Positions 1 through 12,400 of a stretch of DNA of 64,000 bases are shown here, piece after piece. The stretch is from assembly GCF_965363235.1 (NCBI RefSeq), contig NC_134845.1:25174524-25238523 (forward strand), written 5' to 3'. The position numbers were made by a program, and so were the translations under genes. Origin of the DNA: Mytilus galloprovincialis (lineage: Eukaryota; Mollusca; Bivalvia; Mytilida; Mytilidae). The stretch's first letter is position 1; each line of letters starts with the position of its first letter. The notes beneath the pieces are model-generated. The model had not been told where the DNA came from. It did no database searches and worked only from the letters and a program-made list of their open reading frames with translations.

Positions 1-301
1 TGGAACCAACCATACTTTGTTTAGAGAAAAATGGAGATAGCAAACCATGGCACAGTGGAAAGAAATGTACTTTACAAACTCCAGCGATATACTTCATGAA
101 TTTTATAATTAACTGTTTTGCTATTCGTGGTTGAAAAACGAACGTAAATTATATACCGTAAATATTTAAATAGTTACATAGAAAACAATCAGTTTTTAAA
201 AGCGTGTTTATTCATTTAAATGTATTGATAAAAATGTGATTCCCTTCTTGTACATGCATTCAGTCATCCTTATTAACAAGTTCTTAATATTTCTTTTATT
301 A

Positions 302-462
302 GTTTGGCACAACTTTTTGGAATTTTGGATCCTCAATGCTCTTGAACTTTGTACTTGTTTGGCTTTATAAATATTTTGATATGAGCGTCACTGATGAGTC
401 TTATGTAGACGAAACGCGCGTCTGGCGTACAAAATTATAATCCTGGTACCTTTGATATCTAG
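302..462 (+). repeat. Dispersed short repeat, family B, copy 1
   Basis: Begins TTTGGCACAACTTTTTGGAA and contains GAGTCTTATGTAGACGAAAC and CTGGTACCTTTGATA. The same roughly 160-bp sequence recurs at 22524-22682 (+) and 27482-27634 (-). It is non-coding and of a kind familiar from mussel DNA. Confidence 0.75.
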
Positions 463-831
463 TTATCTTACATGTTTGATTTTGTATTTCATTTTGAATA
501 CGCATGTATACTACACGTCACTTTGACGGATAGTTCAACAATGTTATGCAAATCACTATTCTTACGGTATGAAATTAAAAGATTAGTTTTCATCCAATTA
601 AAATCGAAAACAGAACATTTATATTGTTCCTTATAAACTACGATATTTTTCACAAGAATTTATTTATTTTTTCAGTTCCACACATGCAAAAGAAAAAGAA
701 TCTTCGTCGATGTAACTTTTCAATCCGTTTTACACCAACATGCCTTCAATGAATTCATTGAATTTCGTAGTGATAATGATAGTACATTGCATACTACGTC
801 TTCATCCACGTGCACAAATGATACGATTATT

Positions 832-1723
832 AGGTCTTTCCACTTTTCTGTGGAAAGACCTATTGTTATTCTTCTGATTATTTTTTTTTCTTCCGCCTAA
901 TTTTGTTCTTGCGATAAATATTTGTTTCGCAATATGTCGCTTAGATATTTGGTATATGATATCGAACAGTTTATGCGCTTTTGAAATTTACCCTGCATAA
1001 CCGAATACTTTTCTTTGTAGGAGTTATCTCCCCAAACACTGTTTTCCTTGTGTCCACGACTCCTTCGCAACCGTAAAAGATTACGACAAATTTATTTTAT
1101 AAAATTGCTCGTTATATCCTTCGCATGATTTGTCCAATTTCGACCGAAGCAATATGAACGCTCCATATGAGAGTTATTTCCCCTTTTGTATTTGAAATTT
1201 TGAAATGTATTTTAAACTGGAACACCATAAGTGATAGAGACCTAGGATCTTTTGATTTGAGGTCCTTGGTTCAAAAAAAATGAAAATTAGGTCAAGGTCA
1301 AAGGTCAAGGTCATATTCTAATTTTTGAATTAGGCTTATTTCCACTCATTTCCAGAAACCGTATAAGATATCGACAAATTATTTTCACAAAATTGTTAGT
1401 TGCGACATGTCGTAACTTAATAATCTTAGTTGAAAGGGTGCGTAGACAATGAATGGGAGTTTTTGCCCCTATCAGATCTAAAATTATATGTAAAGTGATA
1501 TAACTTATTAACCATACATATTAGATACCTAGGGTCTTTTGATTTGAGATCCGCAGTTTGTGACCTTGAAATTGAGGTCAAGGTCATAGGTTAATTTGAC
1601 GTTCTAGATTTTGACCTTTGCTTTAAATTCATATCTATACATTATAAAGCCATATGAACTGACATTTTAGACTGATTTTTAATATTCTAATATCAAAATA
1701 GATATTAACTGGTGGAAAGACCT
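832..1723. mobile_element. Non-autonomous element with terminal AGGTCTTTCCAC inverted repeats
   Basis: The left end AGGTCTTTCCAC (832-843) is repeated inverted at 850-861, forming a perfect terminal hairpin, and again inverted at 1712-1723 as GTGGAAAGACCT. A second hairpin (CAATTG arms) sits just beyond the right end. Inside are clustered AAGGTCA-type motifs. There is no open frame of note and no clear target-site duplication, so class assignment is open. Confidence 0.6.
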
Positions 1724-2554
1724 TCAATTGTTCTCTGAACAATTGGTTTTTAATTGTTTTTGTTTTTGTTTCTATATTTCAGGGACAATTTGCTCCGTTT
1801 ATGATACGTAATTTCTGAATGACCAAACGCTTAGCTACTGTGTAACGTTCTGTGTGTTCGATTTATAGCATGAAAACACTAAAAGAGGAATGTGCAACCC
1901 AGCATAAATTATTGTAATTAGTGTAATGGATCAGTATTATGAGATCCTTATCATAAATAACTACGACATTGAAAGAAATTAAAAGCGGTTCCTTAATCAT
2001 CCGTATAAAAGCGGCACATGTATTTTATTTTATCCTTATATTTTTCATAATGCGGCACAAGATAATTATGTTGCTGTAGTATAATATTTCGACACATTTA
2101 TTTGAAATTCACAAACCATTTATTTTATTCTTTTGACCAAAGATTTGTAAAATATACAAAACCTTGTTTTTACGTTCATATAGTAACATGAGTAACAGTG
2201 CATTCCATAGTCAGTCACCTGTGTAGATTGATACGCCAGAATGTAATCAATGAACTATCAATCGCTATACTTGACTGCATTTCATTATACTAAAACGGAT
2301 ATACATATTGAAAGTTATACATTTAGTTTGATCAGTTCTTGATAAATATTCGACAAAGAATACAATTTACAATTGTTAATTCTGGATGCTATAGTACACC
2401 TCCAAGGTAATTTTATGTTCTGTTTAGAGGGCAAAGCTGTTATAACAAGTATGCATTAAGTTGGGCAGAAATACGTGTAAATATCCCGCATAATAACTTG
2501 TGAAAAAAATAGAGCTGGAAAATGTAAAATAACAAACAAATCAAACTTTGAGGA

Positions 2555-2850
2555 AATTCAAAACGGACAGTTCGTTATCAAATGTCAAAATCAAGAGCGC
2601 AAACTCATCAAACGGATGAATAACAACTGTCATATTCCTGACTCGGTACAGACATTTTCTTAAGTAGAAAACGATGATTTTATAGCAAGCTTAATCTCTA
2701 ACTCGTATGACAGTCGCATTAAATTCCATTGTATTGACAACGATGTGTCAAAGACATAATAAGTAAAAATGTCAAAAACAGGGGTACAACAGTCAACATT
2801 GTGTTATAATCTTAATCGCTATAAACGAAAACCAAATGTGTAACAAAAAA
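2555..2850 (+). repeat. Dispersed repeat, family A, copy 1
   Basis: Shares ordered blocks with 9110-9345, 20820-20950, 22130-22420 and 26215-26420, and with inverted copies at 23320-23535 and 60195-60275. Common text includes ATCAAACGGATGAATAACAA, CTGTCATATTCCTGACT, TATGACAGTCGCAT and TGTGTTATAATCTTAATC. Non-coding, probably a non-autonomous transposon or SINE-like family. Confidence 0.65.
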
Positions 2851-5178
2851 ACACAATTAGGTATATGTATCAGGATGAATGGGACACCAATCTATCGCCA
2901 AACTGGGTGAAGATTAAGTCACCAGAAACAACAGCTATATTCTGAAATTTACTAATATACCAGAATGCGGTCTTCAAGCCAAATTGAATTCTATATTTGA
3001 ATACTAAAATATCTTTGCTTTAATTGAGACATTTAAATATGAATATAAGAATAAATAAAATTACAAGTACCTGTAGCGGCGACTCTCATCGTCCGCCCTT
3101 CCTGATATCTATATTGACCAGTGACTAACTCGACAAGTGCTTATTAGTATATATAGATATGGTTAGTATTGCCGCGCTTAGAATGCATGCATAGCTCACC
3201 CAAACCAGTCTGTTACAAAGGATCACAATTAATACCAAGCCTTAAGTCTTTGTGGTTTTTTGTGACTTTATATTCACCCAGATTGAATATAGATTTGTGT
3301 CCCATTTTTCCTGCGAATTTTTTAGGTTCCACTGAGATGGTCCAACTTTTGATGGTTTGGACAACGTAGATTTCTACATTTAATAACAAAAATGGTATTG
3401 TGAAGTCTATGAACGCCTTACAAGTATTTGGCGTTTGCCAGTTATAAAAAATCAAGACTTACGTTCCCCAAAAACGTACCCTACTTCATGGTGATACAAC
3501 AAATATTTGTCAACTCTGATGTGAGCAACTGCTTTGTATCAAGTGCATTTTCGACTGTGAAACCCTGATGTTTGAAAGGTATAATTGAAATTCATATTTC
3601 GCATAATGCGCATATCTACCGGGACAATCATAATACATCATGTGAATATGTTTGATATTATTTCATATTAGTGAAAGTCAACTTATAAATGTCAACTGAA
3701 TCATGCATATAAAGGTGAGTGTGCATTGCTTTATCACGTGACAGCTAGACAACTGAAAGAATTTAATCAATCAACTATTTCAGTTAAAAATAAAAAATAA
3801 GTTGAAAAAGCTGTGCAAATTTATCAGGGCTATAACTTTTCAAGTGAGTCTTCCTTGTTAATCACCACTCTTCGCTACTATACTGTTTATTTTATTTTAT
3901 TTCATATTTTTATCTCATCTTGTCATGTGTGTTTGTGTTATGCTATATAACTTTTGATGAACTTCTTTGTGCCATTGTAACTTTATGGTGTTTGAGAAAT
4001 AAAGAATCTTGAATCTTGAATCAACTTTTCACAGGGTCATGGTAAAAGATCACTCGATCAGAAATTTCATGTAATAGAAATTAACATAACAAAAGAACGG
4101 CTAGGTGTGTTGTACAATTTGAAACTGATTAATAAATACAGGTAGCTCTTGTGAGAAAAAAAACCCAGATAGAATGAATACTTTATTCAAATAACTATAT
4201 ATGGTGTGAGGTATAAATATAAAGATCGATAATAATTACATGTACATGTACATTTGTACAGGGACAGGTGATATTTATAAAGATAGATGTTAATAATTTA
4301 TAATGGGAGTTTTTTTTTCTCATTTGCTTTATCCCGACAAATGAGACTGTAAAAATCGAGGCAACCTCAGTTGCTTCCCTGGGCAACTTAGTGTTTATGT
4401 AAAAGGTGATTATTTATAGAATATGTTTAAAATTAAAAAAAAAATTAAATACAGAGCCACGTCAAATGGATGTCTAACAAAAACAGTCTAACCAGTAAAA
4501 TTAATATTCATAAACACAAATAAAAGAATTTTGTAACACGATATTAAGATGATAAACAACGTCAGTACCCATAATCTATCCTTCAAGACCATCGTGTTGA
4601 TTTGTGAAATTGACACGGAATATTTATCAACAAGGTCTTGGTACCTTACAATGAACTTTTGTTTAGAAAAGGACGAGACGAACTGTATTTATTTGGTTAT
4701 TACAGTGACAGCCACAATATGTGTGGACCTAGAGCAACAAAGTGATTGACATATTGAGTGGATACATGTCTAGCATTGAAAATTGTGTACATCTTGACTG
4801 TTTTTATCATTGTCGTTATACAAATCTTTTCAACCTATATTACTTTCGTTTTTCAGACGACCAGACGATCATATTCCAATGCGGTTTACTGATCAATTTG
4901 ATTATTTCTAATTTTTCAAACAACTTTTGAAAGAAAGAACCAAAATATTAAGGCATAATAACATTTGAAAATGTAAAGTGTATTTTAAAGTTGGTTACAC
5001 TATAAGACATTGATGTAATTGCTAATTTATGCATTTAAATTTTACCTGTTGTTGATACATGATTAAAAACGAAGAAAACGCTCTATGCTGTTTAGTACTA
5101 AGCTATGGTGTAAGTTTCAGAGGCAACGTTTATTATGTCTAGAAGAAAAAATAAAATAAATGATAAAAGAATGAGTAA
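2851..5178. other. No gene recognised; possible LINE or SINE 3' tail and a repeat
   Basis: Only short chance frames are seen. At about 3890-4022 the text ends GAGAAATAAAGAATCTTGAA with a repeated TTGAATC tail, which resembles the 3' end of a non-LTR retroelement. At about 4540-4680 lies a block shared with 26660-26780, including TTATCAACAAGGTCTTGGTA. Confidence 0.4.
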
Positions 5179-6507
5179 AAACAATACCTTAAATCTTGTA
5201 TTTACTGTTTAATTTCATTATTTGAGTATATACATGTGAGTAGTATTCTATGTTATGGTTCTGAAATATGGGGTTTTCATAAAGCGCAAGACGTAGAAAA
5301 GATACATATTGATTTTTGTAAAAGAATTTTTAATGTTAAAACAAGTACACCGAATGTCATGGTTTATTGTGAACTTGGAAGATTTCCAATGTTAGTAACT
5401 AGGAAATTACGTATATCTATATATTGGATTAAAGTATTGAATAATATTATTAATTCGTATAATTTAACAAATTTGATTCATTCAGGGATAGTCACATGTT
5501 AAACTATATTTTCAAAGGTAGAGATAAAACGGCGGATAGCAAAAAGCATATTGCACAGCAAAATGCATATTGCACAGCAAAATGCATATTGCACGGTTAT
5601 TTTTAGAATTTCTAAAAACCGATATACTTTGTGACACCATATAATGAATTTCATGATATTGTTAAACGTTTTGAGATATCTGTGATCGATTATTTGACGA
5701 AAAAAGTCTTCAAATACATAAGATATAAAAAAAAAAATTAAAAAAATTAAAGTAAATGAAATAACAACTAATATGTTATTATTGTCTAGAAGACAATATG
5801 ATATCTATAAAATTCCAACAAGATCAAATGACGATTTTTATACAAATATGGTCAGAAATTAATAATATAACAAATATAGCCTTTTTATGAGGTCAATACA
5901 GGATATATCGACCCAAAGAAGTATATTGACCTCGGACTGTTGTTACAATTATTTATATGATATGTGTTTAAAGAATCCAAATGACAAAAATAACTGGGTT
6001 TGTAATATACGAAAGGAATTGTTCCATCTTGGTTTAAATGATTTGTGGTATTCACAAAATTATTTATGTAAAGATCATATTATGTTATTTTACAGAGACT
6101 TTGTGATGCTACTTTTATCAAAATGTTTTTTGTATAGATATATGATATCCAATTTTTCTATGCAGTCATATTTGTGTAAACCCATACCCGAAATTTATAA
6201 AAAGAGTATTGTTAAATTTAGATTGTCATCACATAATCTAGCTATAGAGAAGGGAAGGTATTCTAATGTGAATAGACACCTTAAAACCTGTACATTGTGT
6301 ATTGATGATATTGAGGATGAAATGCATTTTATTTTATCATGTCCATTTTATTCAAAATTGCGTGAATATTTGATAAAACCATATTGGCGTAAGCCATCTG
6401 TTTATGAACTTTTACAATTATTAAGCAGTACTACTGTAAAAGACTTGTTCAACTTAGGAAAATATATATTTACACCACTGAAGCTCAGAAATGACTGTTT
6501 TCAGTAA
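5179..6507 (+). mobile_element. LINE (non-LTR retrotransposon) 3' fragment, 5'-truncated
   Basis: Two reading-frame blocks, 5179-5502 and 5887-6507, correspond to the C-terminal part of a LINE reverse-transcriptase polyprotein. The first has SSILCYGSEIWGF and NVMVYCELGRFPM. The second has KFRLSSHNLAIEKGRY and the zinc-knuckle CTLC...EDEMHFILSCPFY with CCHC spacing. Between them the frame is lost and three copies of a CATATTGCACAGCAAAATG unit (about 5546-5597) occur. The polymerase core is absent, so the copy is dead. Confidence 0.85.
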
Positions 6508-6885
6508 GATGATTTGTAATTCATTTGTTACAAAATATTTGCTATTTGGAATTATATTTATATGTATTTATTTTTTGTGTATTTAAAACTTCTGACTGTT
6601 TTGTCATGATAGTATATTTTTGTAATATATATTTAGTATATATTGATTATTCATGTACCTATATGATGTAAAACATTTGGTTAATAAAGAAGTGACAGAC
6701 GTTGATCTTTTTCTTGTACAATGGGTTTGGTAATTATTTTCGATTTTTTTATCCAGAGCGAAAGCGAGTATTTATTTGAAGCTAGATCTACGTTTAACGT
6801 GGCATTTCAACTGTCACAAATTGAGTTTACCTGGTCGTACAAATACGATGGGTCAAATTCTAAATAATCATGCGTTAGTCTGTCT

Positions 6886-7516
6886 CAAGGGCATACGATA
6901 CAGTTTTGATCCCGTATTTACATTTTGATAAAAAAAAATCCATATAGACTATTTTTTCCCCTGATTAAATTAAATATGTAATAAAAAAATAGACCTTCAT
7001 GTGCTTCTTTTTGAGTAAAATAAGGTCGAAATTTTGTATATTTGCTCAAAATTCGGATTTGTGGCCGTATTTTCCCTTTCGAAAGAAAGACATAACTTTT
7101 TTGTTTTAAAAGATAAACACAAATTGGTTTTTGTTAAATAATTTGTAATTTCTGTATTTTATATGTATCCTTAAAATTTATACATGTTTTATTCAGAAAT
7201 AACTCATATTTATCAAATGTTGATGAATGTAGAAAAAAACATAATTTTTTGCTGTATATCTATCAAATTTAAAAAAGTTGCACTATTTACATTTTCATGA
7301 GTATTGGCACACATAATTTTTCGCGCGTAATCAAACCGAATGGCATTTTAAAAAAGAGGGGTCCATGAACTCGTTTTCAAGTTCGATAAGTTTGAATAAT
7401 AAAAATCAGTCGAAAACTGAATGTTTTCCCGATAAGTCATAGTTTGACGTCGCGAAAATAACAATTTACGTTAGCAACGTCATTACCTCCCCTGTAACTG
7501 TATTGTATGCCCTTAG
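6886..7516. mobile_element. Inverted-repeat (MITE-like) element of about 630 bp
   Basis: The left end AAGGGCATACGATACAGTT and right end AACTGTATTGTATGCCCTT are inverted copies with one mismatch. The interior is AT-rich with no coding frame. The structure fits a non-autonomous DNA transposon; no target duplication was resolved. Confidence 0.65.
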
Positions 7517-9109
7517 AACACAGCACTATCCCGTACAGCATTATTCAGTGTCGTCGTGTTATACATATGTTGCGATGATACGACGTTATGCAATTTAAAA
7601 AGGGAGTACGAATAATCATCGATGACTAGTACGTATAAATAATCTTTAAATAAAATCGGAAGAATATAGTAAATGAGAGCGCCAACAAGCACAGGTTAGC
7701 AAAGGTAGAAAAAAGTTATTAATTATTCGTGTGTGTTTTGGAGTGTTCGCGTTTATCAATATTGTTTTGAAATAAGTAAACTTTTACTTTTTTACATAAA
7801 TAATGACATTTAAATTGACAATTATTTTCTTCAGATTGTTTAAAAATTTTGAGCATTTACTTTTTTTCGAGCATTAGCAACTGTCATATATTTATTACTT
7901 ACGGTTGTTTTAGATCTAAATAGGAAGTAACGCGTATAAGAGATTATGAGTGCATATTCATAAAGATTGTTTATCAAAATTTGACAGTAATAGCGATTCG
8001 AAGTGTTTCAATACTTATGCTTTGAGATCACAAACATTTCTATCAGCAACAGTTATATGTAAAAATCATAAACATAGCGATACTATGGACACAGAGGATT
8101 GTTTTGGTTTATGTAGAATAAAACATGGAAAAGGGTTTTTTTCAAAGAGACAACAATCAGACCAAAAAACGGAAAATAGCAAATGACTACAAATGAGTCT
8201 TCAACGCAGTGAGATAATCCCGCACCCGGAGGTGGGCCTTAGCTGGCTATCAGAAAATAATAAACACCAGGACATATTTGTTCTTTTACTTTTTTTCGTA
8301 GTTTAAATTTTGAGTAAATAAATTATGTATTCGCAGGCTAAAGGTTGATACTTGTTGTATTGTCTGAGGAAGGGTAGTTTTCAACAATTGATTTTGTCTT
8401 TCATTGGAAATATGTTTTTTCTTATACATTCTTTATTTGAGATATTAAGATTTAAATCAAGATGAAAGTTACTTCAGAAAAGCCCTTCGGACGCAGGAAA
8501 TTTATCCGTGTGATAAAGCCCGTAACAGTTACACTATATATGTATAATTATAAACATAGTTTTACGTATACTCTCTATTGAAAGTTATGGGATATTTTCA
8601 TTTACAGACTTTCAGTAATTTAATTCAAAATTTAAATTATTTGTTTTTGAATAAACACCGAAAATAATATTGACAACTATAGTGAATATTGTACATCGAC
8701 TGAAGTTATTTGTTTGTCTTAACAGATTTGTACATCCCATACAACCGGAATGTGATTCAATGTTTAGGTACATAATTATAAAAACAGGACTGAAAATCTG
8801 GAGGTGAGTTCAAATTCTTTTTTGTCTACAAATTATCAGGTACTTGTCATAATTATTTAAATATTGAATAACTATTACTTTGTATTCTAGTTATACATGT
8901 CATATCCATGTTTCTGAAATTTCAGATCGTGTCAGTACAAACGTGCAGCATTTTATATGATCCAACGCTTTTCATTTGATTTGATCAAAGTTAAGATGAT
9001 ATCACTCTCGTCTAGTTATTGCTTAAGATAATTATATTACGAGATTATATATTCTTATGAAAGTTTGTTTTTTTCACATTTCAATCAGGTAAAAAGTAGA
9101 ATCACAAAA
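7517..9109. other. Intergenic; partial dispersed repeat, otherwise nothing seen
   Basis: A fragment at about 8125-8260 (CCGCACCCGGAGGTGGGCCTT and flanks) is related to 54955-55285. A 78-codon frame at 7950 matches no family and overlaps this repeat. The donor at 8804 is listed separately. Confidence 0.45.
8740..8803 (+). other. Possible non-coding 5' exon of the GMC/PNKP-like gene (start uncertain)
   Basis: A strong donor consensus, GAG|gtgagt, lies at 8801-8809 on the same strand, about 590 bp before the acceptor at 9394 that precedes the start codon. It is the best upstream donor I see for the missing leader exon. The 5' limit given is arbitrary and no promoter element was identified. Confidence 0.3.
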
Positions 9110-9345
9110 ATACTGAACTCCGAGGAAAATGGAAAGTCCCTAATCAAATGGCAAAATTAAATGATAAAACACATCGAACGAATGGACACTAACTATCATA
9201 TTCCTGACTTGGTACAGGCATTTTCAAATGTAGAAAATATGGAATGAACCAGGTCTTTTAATAGCTATAAACCTCTCAGATGTATGACAGTCGCATATAA
9301 TTCATTATATTTACAACAATGCGTGAACAAAACAGACATAATGGG
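9110..9345 (+). repeat. Dispersed repeat, family A, copy 2
   Basis: Contains CTAATCAAATGGCAAAATTA, ATATTCCTGACTTGGTACAG and TATGACAGTCGCAT in the family order. It lies in the presumed first intron of the GMC/PNKP-like gene, ending about 50 bp before its coding exon 1. Confidence 0.6.
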
Positions 9346-9398
9346 TTTTAAAAAAACACTGTCGACCTAGTTGAAAGTTTTTTTCTATTTTTAGGAAA

Positions 9399-9460
9399 AT
9401 GGCTGGTTTGAAGTTCTTGATATCTGAATGTATTCTACTAGTACTAGTTATTTTTTGCAG
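9399..9460 (+). CDS. Exon 1 of the GMC/PNKP-like gene: signal peptide
   Basis: This 62-nt coding exon encodes 20 residues plus two bases of Arg21. After a short polar start the stretch FLISECILLVLVIFC is a typical signal-peptide or signal-anchor core. A pyrimidine-rich acceptor (ttttctatttttag, ending 9394) lies four bases before the ATG, which implies an additional non-coding 5' exon. The donor is CAG|gtattt. The exon lies in the same orientation and in phase with the large exon 627 bp downstream. A start inside the large exon is unlikely, because no ATG precedes the flavin-binding motif there. Confidence 0.75.
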
Positions 9461-12400
9461 GTATTTCTGTTAAAACATGTATATTTTGTATTTACCACAA
9501 ATGTCACAAACTCACACACACAAACACACAAACACACACACATATATAAATATTTGCAATGGCGAAACCATGATGTATTTTAAAGTGGAAGGCAATTCGA
9601 AAAAAATATCATACCGCGGTGTAAAAAAATTAGAAAATTTAAATAAAAAAGAACATATTTTGTATGAAGAGGAGACCCCGTGGTTTATTGTTTTTTTTTT
9701 TTTGTCCCTTCAAATTTATACATGTGTACCTTATAGTAGTTGTTAAACTTGTTTAAAATATAGCAGTTACTAGTATGTATTCGTATGTTTCAATTAGTTT
9801 TGTACGGGTTAAAATTAGTCGTTTTGTTTTGTGGATATTCTTTTTACAATGTTTTACTAAGTAGTTTGTACTGTGCAAAAAAAGAAAACATAAATAAAGG
9901 TTCAAATTTAAATAAACTCAAAAATGATATCCGTTACAGAGCAAGAAAACAGAGGTATCTATATCTTAACATTATTTCGATCGACAATTAAATAAATAAT
10001 TTATATGAATCATCAACTGACATCAAATTTTTTATCGAAATTCATCTATATATCAATTTGTTAGGATTCATATTATTCTATTTTAGAAACACATATCAGA
10101 CTCAATCAGACACCATTACTTGTGATTTTGTTATAATAGGGGCCGGAACAGCCAGCTTAACTCTGGGCAGTTTATTAGCAGATGTCCCATACTGGAAAGT
10201 TTGCATTTTAGAACGTGGCCCTATGGAATCGGGAATGGTTGGGTGGTATACCAACAGTTACAAGTTTACTACTCCTCATGATCCGATGTGGATAACTTCT
10301 CCTGTTCTAAAGACAATAGAAAATAATGAAAATACAAACAGAGACGGACGAAATATATATATCCCAAGATTTCGTGGTCGTGGTGGAACATCTCGCGTTT
10401 ATGGTGCAATAAATAGAAGAGCTAGTCCTGCTGTTCTTGATTTGTGGCCAGATGGATGGAAACATGACAATTTGACCCACTATTATAAGAAGATCGAGGA
10501 TCATTATTGTTATTATGACTCAAAAGATGTTACTGGGATATCAGAAGAAGATTGCAAGAAATGGCATGGTAAAGGAGGTGCAATGCAAGTAAATACACAG
10601 ATTGAGGAGGCATTCCAGAAATTTGCAAGGGAAATGAAATATCTTTGCCAAAAGACCAGCATGCCATGGGGTGGTTATGCTCATGACTACAACGGTCATT
10701 TGGAAGATAGAAGAAGCTGTAGCGTTTTTCAACAATTCAAAATGAGGACGGAAAAAGTTGGAAAAGACAATTTTGTTCCTACACCGGAGGCGCGAAATAA
10801 CCGAGCTTCACAGACGGCTCGAGGTAGCAGTTTTTCAGGTTATTATGAACGAAAACAGAACCGAGATAACCTTAAAGTCTTTACATCTACAACTGTAACG
10901 AAAGTTTTGTTTCAAAATTCAAAGGCAATAGGGGTCCTATGTTTGAATGAAGATAGTGAGAAAATTTTAACATTTTACGCCCAGAAAGAGGTTATTGTTG
11001 GGGGAGGGTCTTTTGATACCCCTCATTTGCTTCAGGTTAGTGGTATTGGTCCCAAAAAACTTTTGAAGAAGATTAAAGTTGATATAGTCGCTGACAATCA
11101 ACACGTTGGACAGCATTTATGGGATCATATCTCCGTTCCATATATACTCAAGCTCTCACCTGATTCAGATGATTTATGTTGCACTGGTCCAGACAGTAAA
11201 ATACCAACAGTTAATATTGATGGTAAAATTTATGATACAAGAACATTATCCAGTATTAATGGTTCTTTTTCATGGATTTTGCATTTAAGATCAAATTTAA
11301 CTCGGCCGCTGCAAAATATGTCTGACATTCAGATATATGCGATAGGAAATTGCAAACGGTTTGACGAAACAGGATCATTATGTACCGCTCCAACAGCTGG
11401 TCACCTCGATTTAAAGGAATATGGTTTCTCTGAAGATGATACCGTAGATTCAGAAGATTTAAAAGAAGGAATAATTCGTATTATCGATCAGTGGCCAGAA
11501 TTTCGAGGCTCTATTAATGCTATAACAGCCAACATTTTCGACAAACCAAAATTGGATTATGGATGGACATACACTGAAGATGGTATACCTACAAAAGAGT
11601 TCGAACAAGTGTCCAAACTATTCAAAGACCAAATTAGAATGTTACGAGAAATGTTTTTTGGTGATGATGTTCGAGAAGAGCTACGTTCTTTAATTGTTGA
11701 TGAAGTTGCACCAGGTAAAGAAATTGATACGGATGAAGAACTTGATGCGTGGATGAGGGGAATGTTTGTTTCAGCATTGCATCCAGTAGGTACATGTAAA
11801 ATGCCTGAATGTGCAGATGAATTTTTACAAGTGAGGGGAGTGTCTAAGTTGAGAGTATGTGATGCTTCAGCGTTCGCCACACAAACCGATGGAAACCCTG
11901 CTGCAACCCTCTATGCAATGGGAGAAAAACTTGCGGATATGCTCAAATTTCAGTATTTAAAGTACGTTAAAGTTGCCATACGTCAAGACTTATCAATTCA
12001 AGTTGAATCGACTAAACTGGATGACCCGGATATTGGTACTGTCCAATCATACACGAACTGTACAGACACTAAAGTCTTGAGCGAATGGATATCAACGGGA
12101 AAATCAACTTCTGCTATTATTTACCGGTGGTCACTTGTTTGCAATGATAATTCGAATGTAAGGGATATTGCAGATAAAGTCATTGAAGCAACACTTAACT
12201 TGAATGTTGACTACAATAGTTGTACAACAGAAGGCTTCCCAAAGTTTAACCGTGTAAAAACTCACCTTATTGATGAAGAATCTGAACCAAATCATAAAGA
12301 ATCATCTTATGTTTTTATAGTATGGTGTAGGGCATTTGAAAATGTGAATCCTAATGATTTGTGGAAATCTATTGGTTATTATAACGGAGATAATGGAAAT

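Noticed and set aside
7950..8186. 78-codon frame as a gene
   Set aside because: Its 3' part overlaps a dispersed repeat and it shows no family features.
10058..10086. Start of the large frame at TTG 10058 as the true start
   Set aside because: The codon is TTG, the stretch reads as a pyrimidine-rich splice acceptor, and an in-phase ATG exon with a leader lies upstream.
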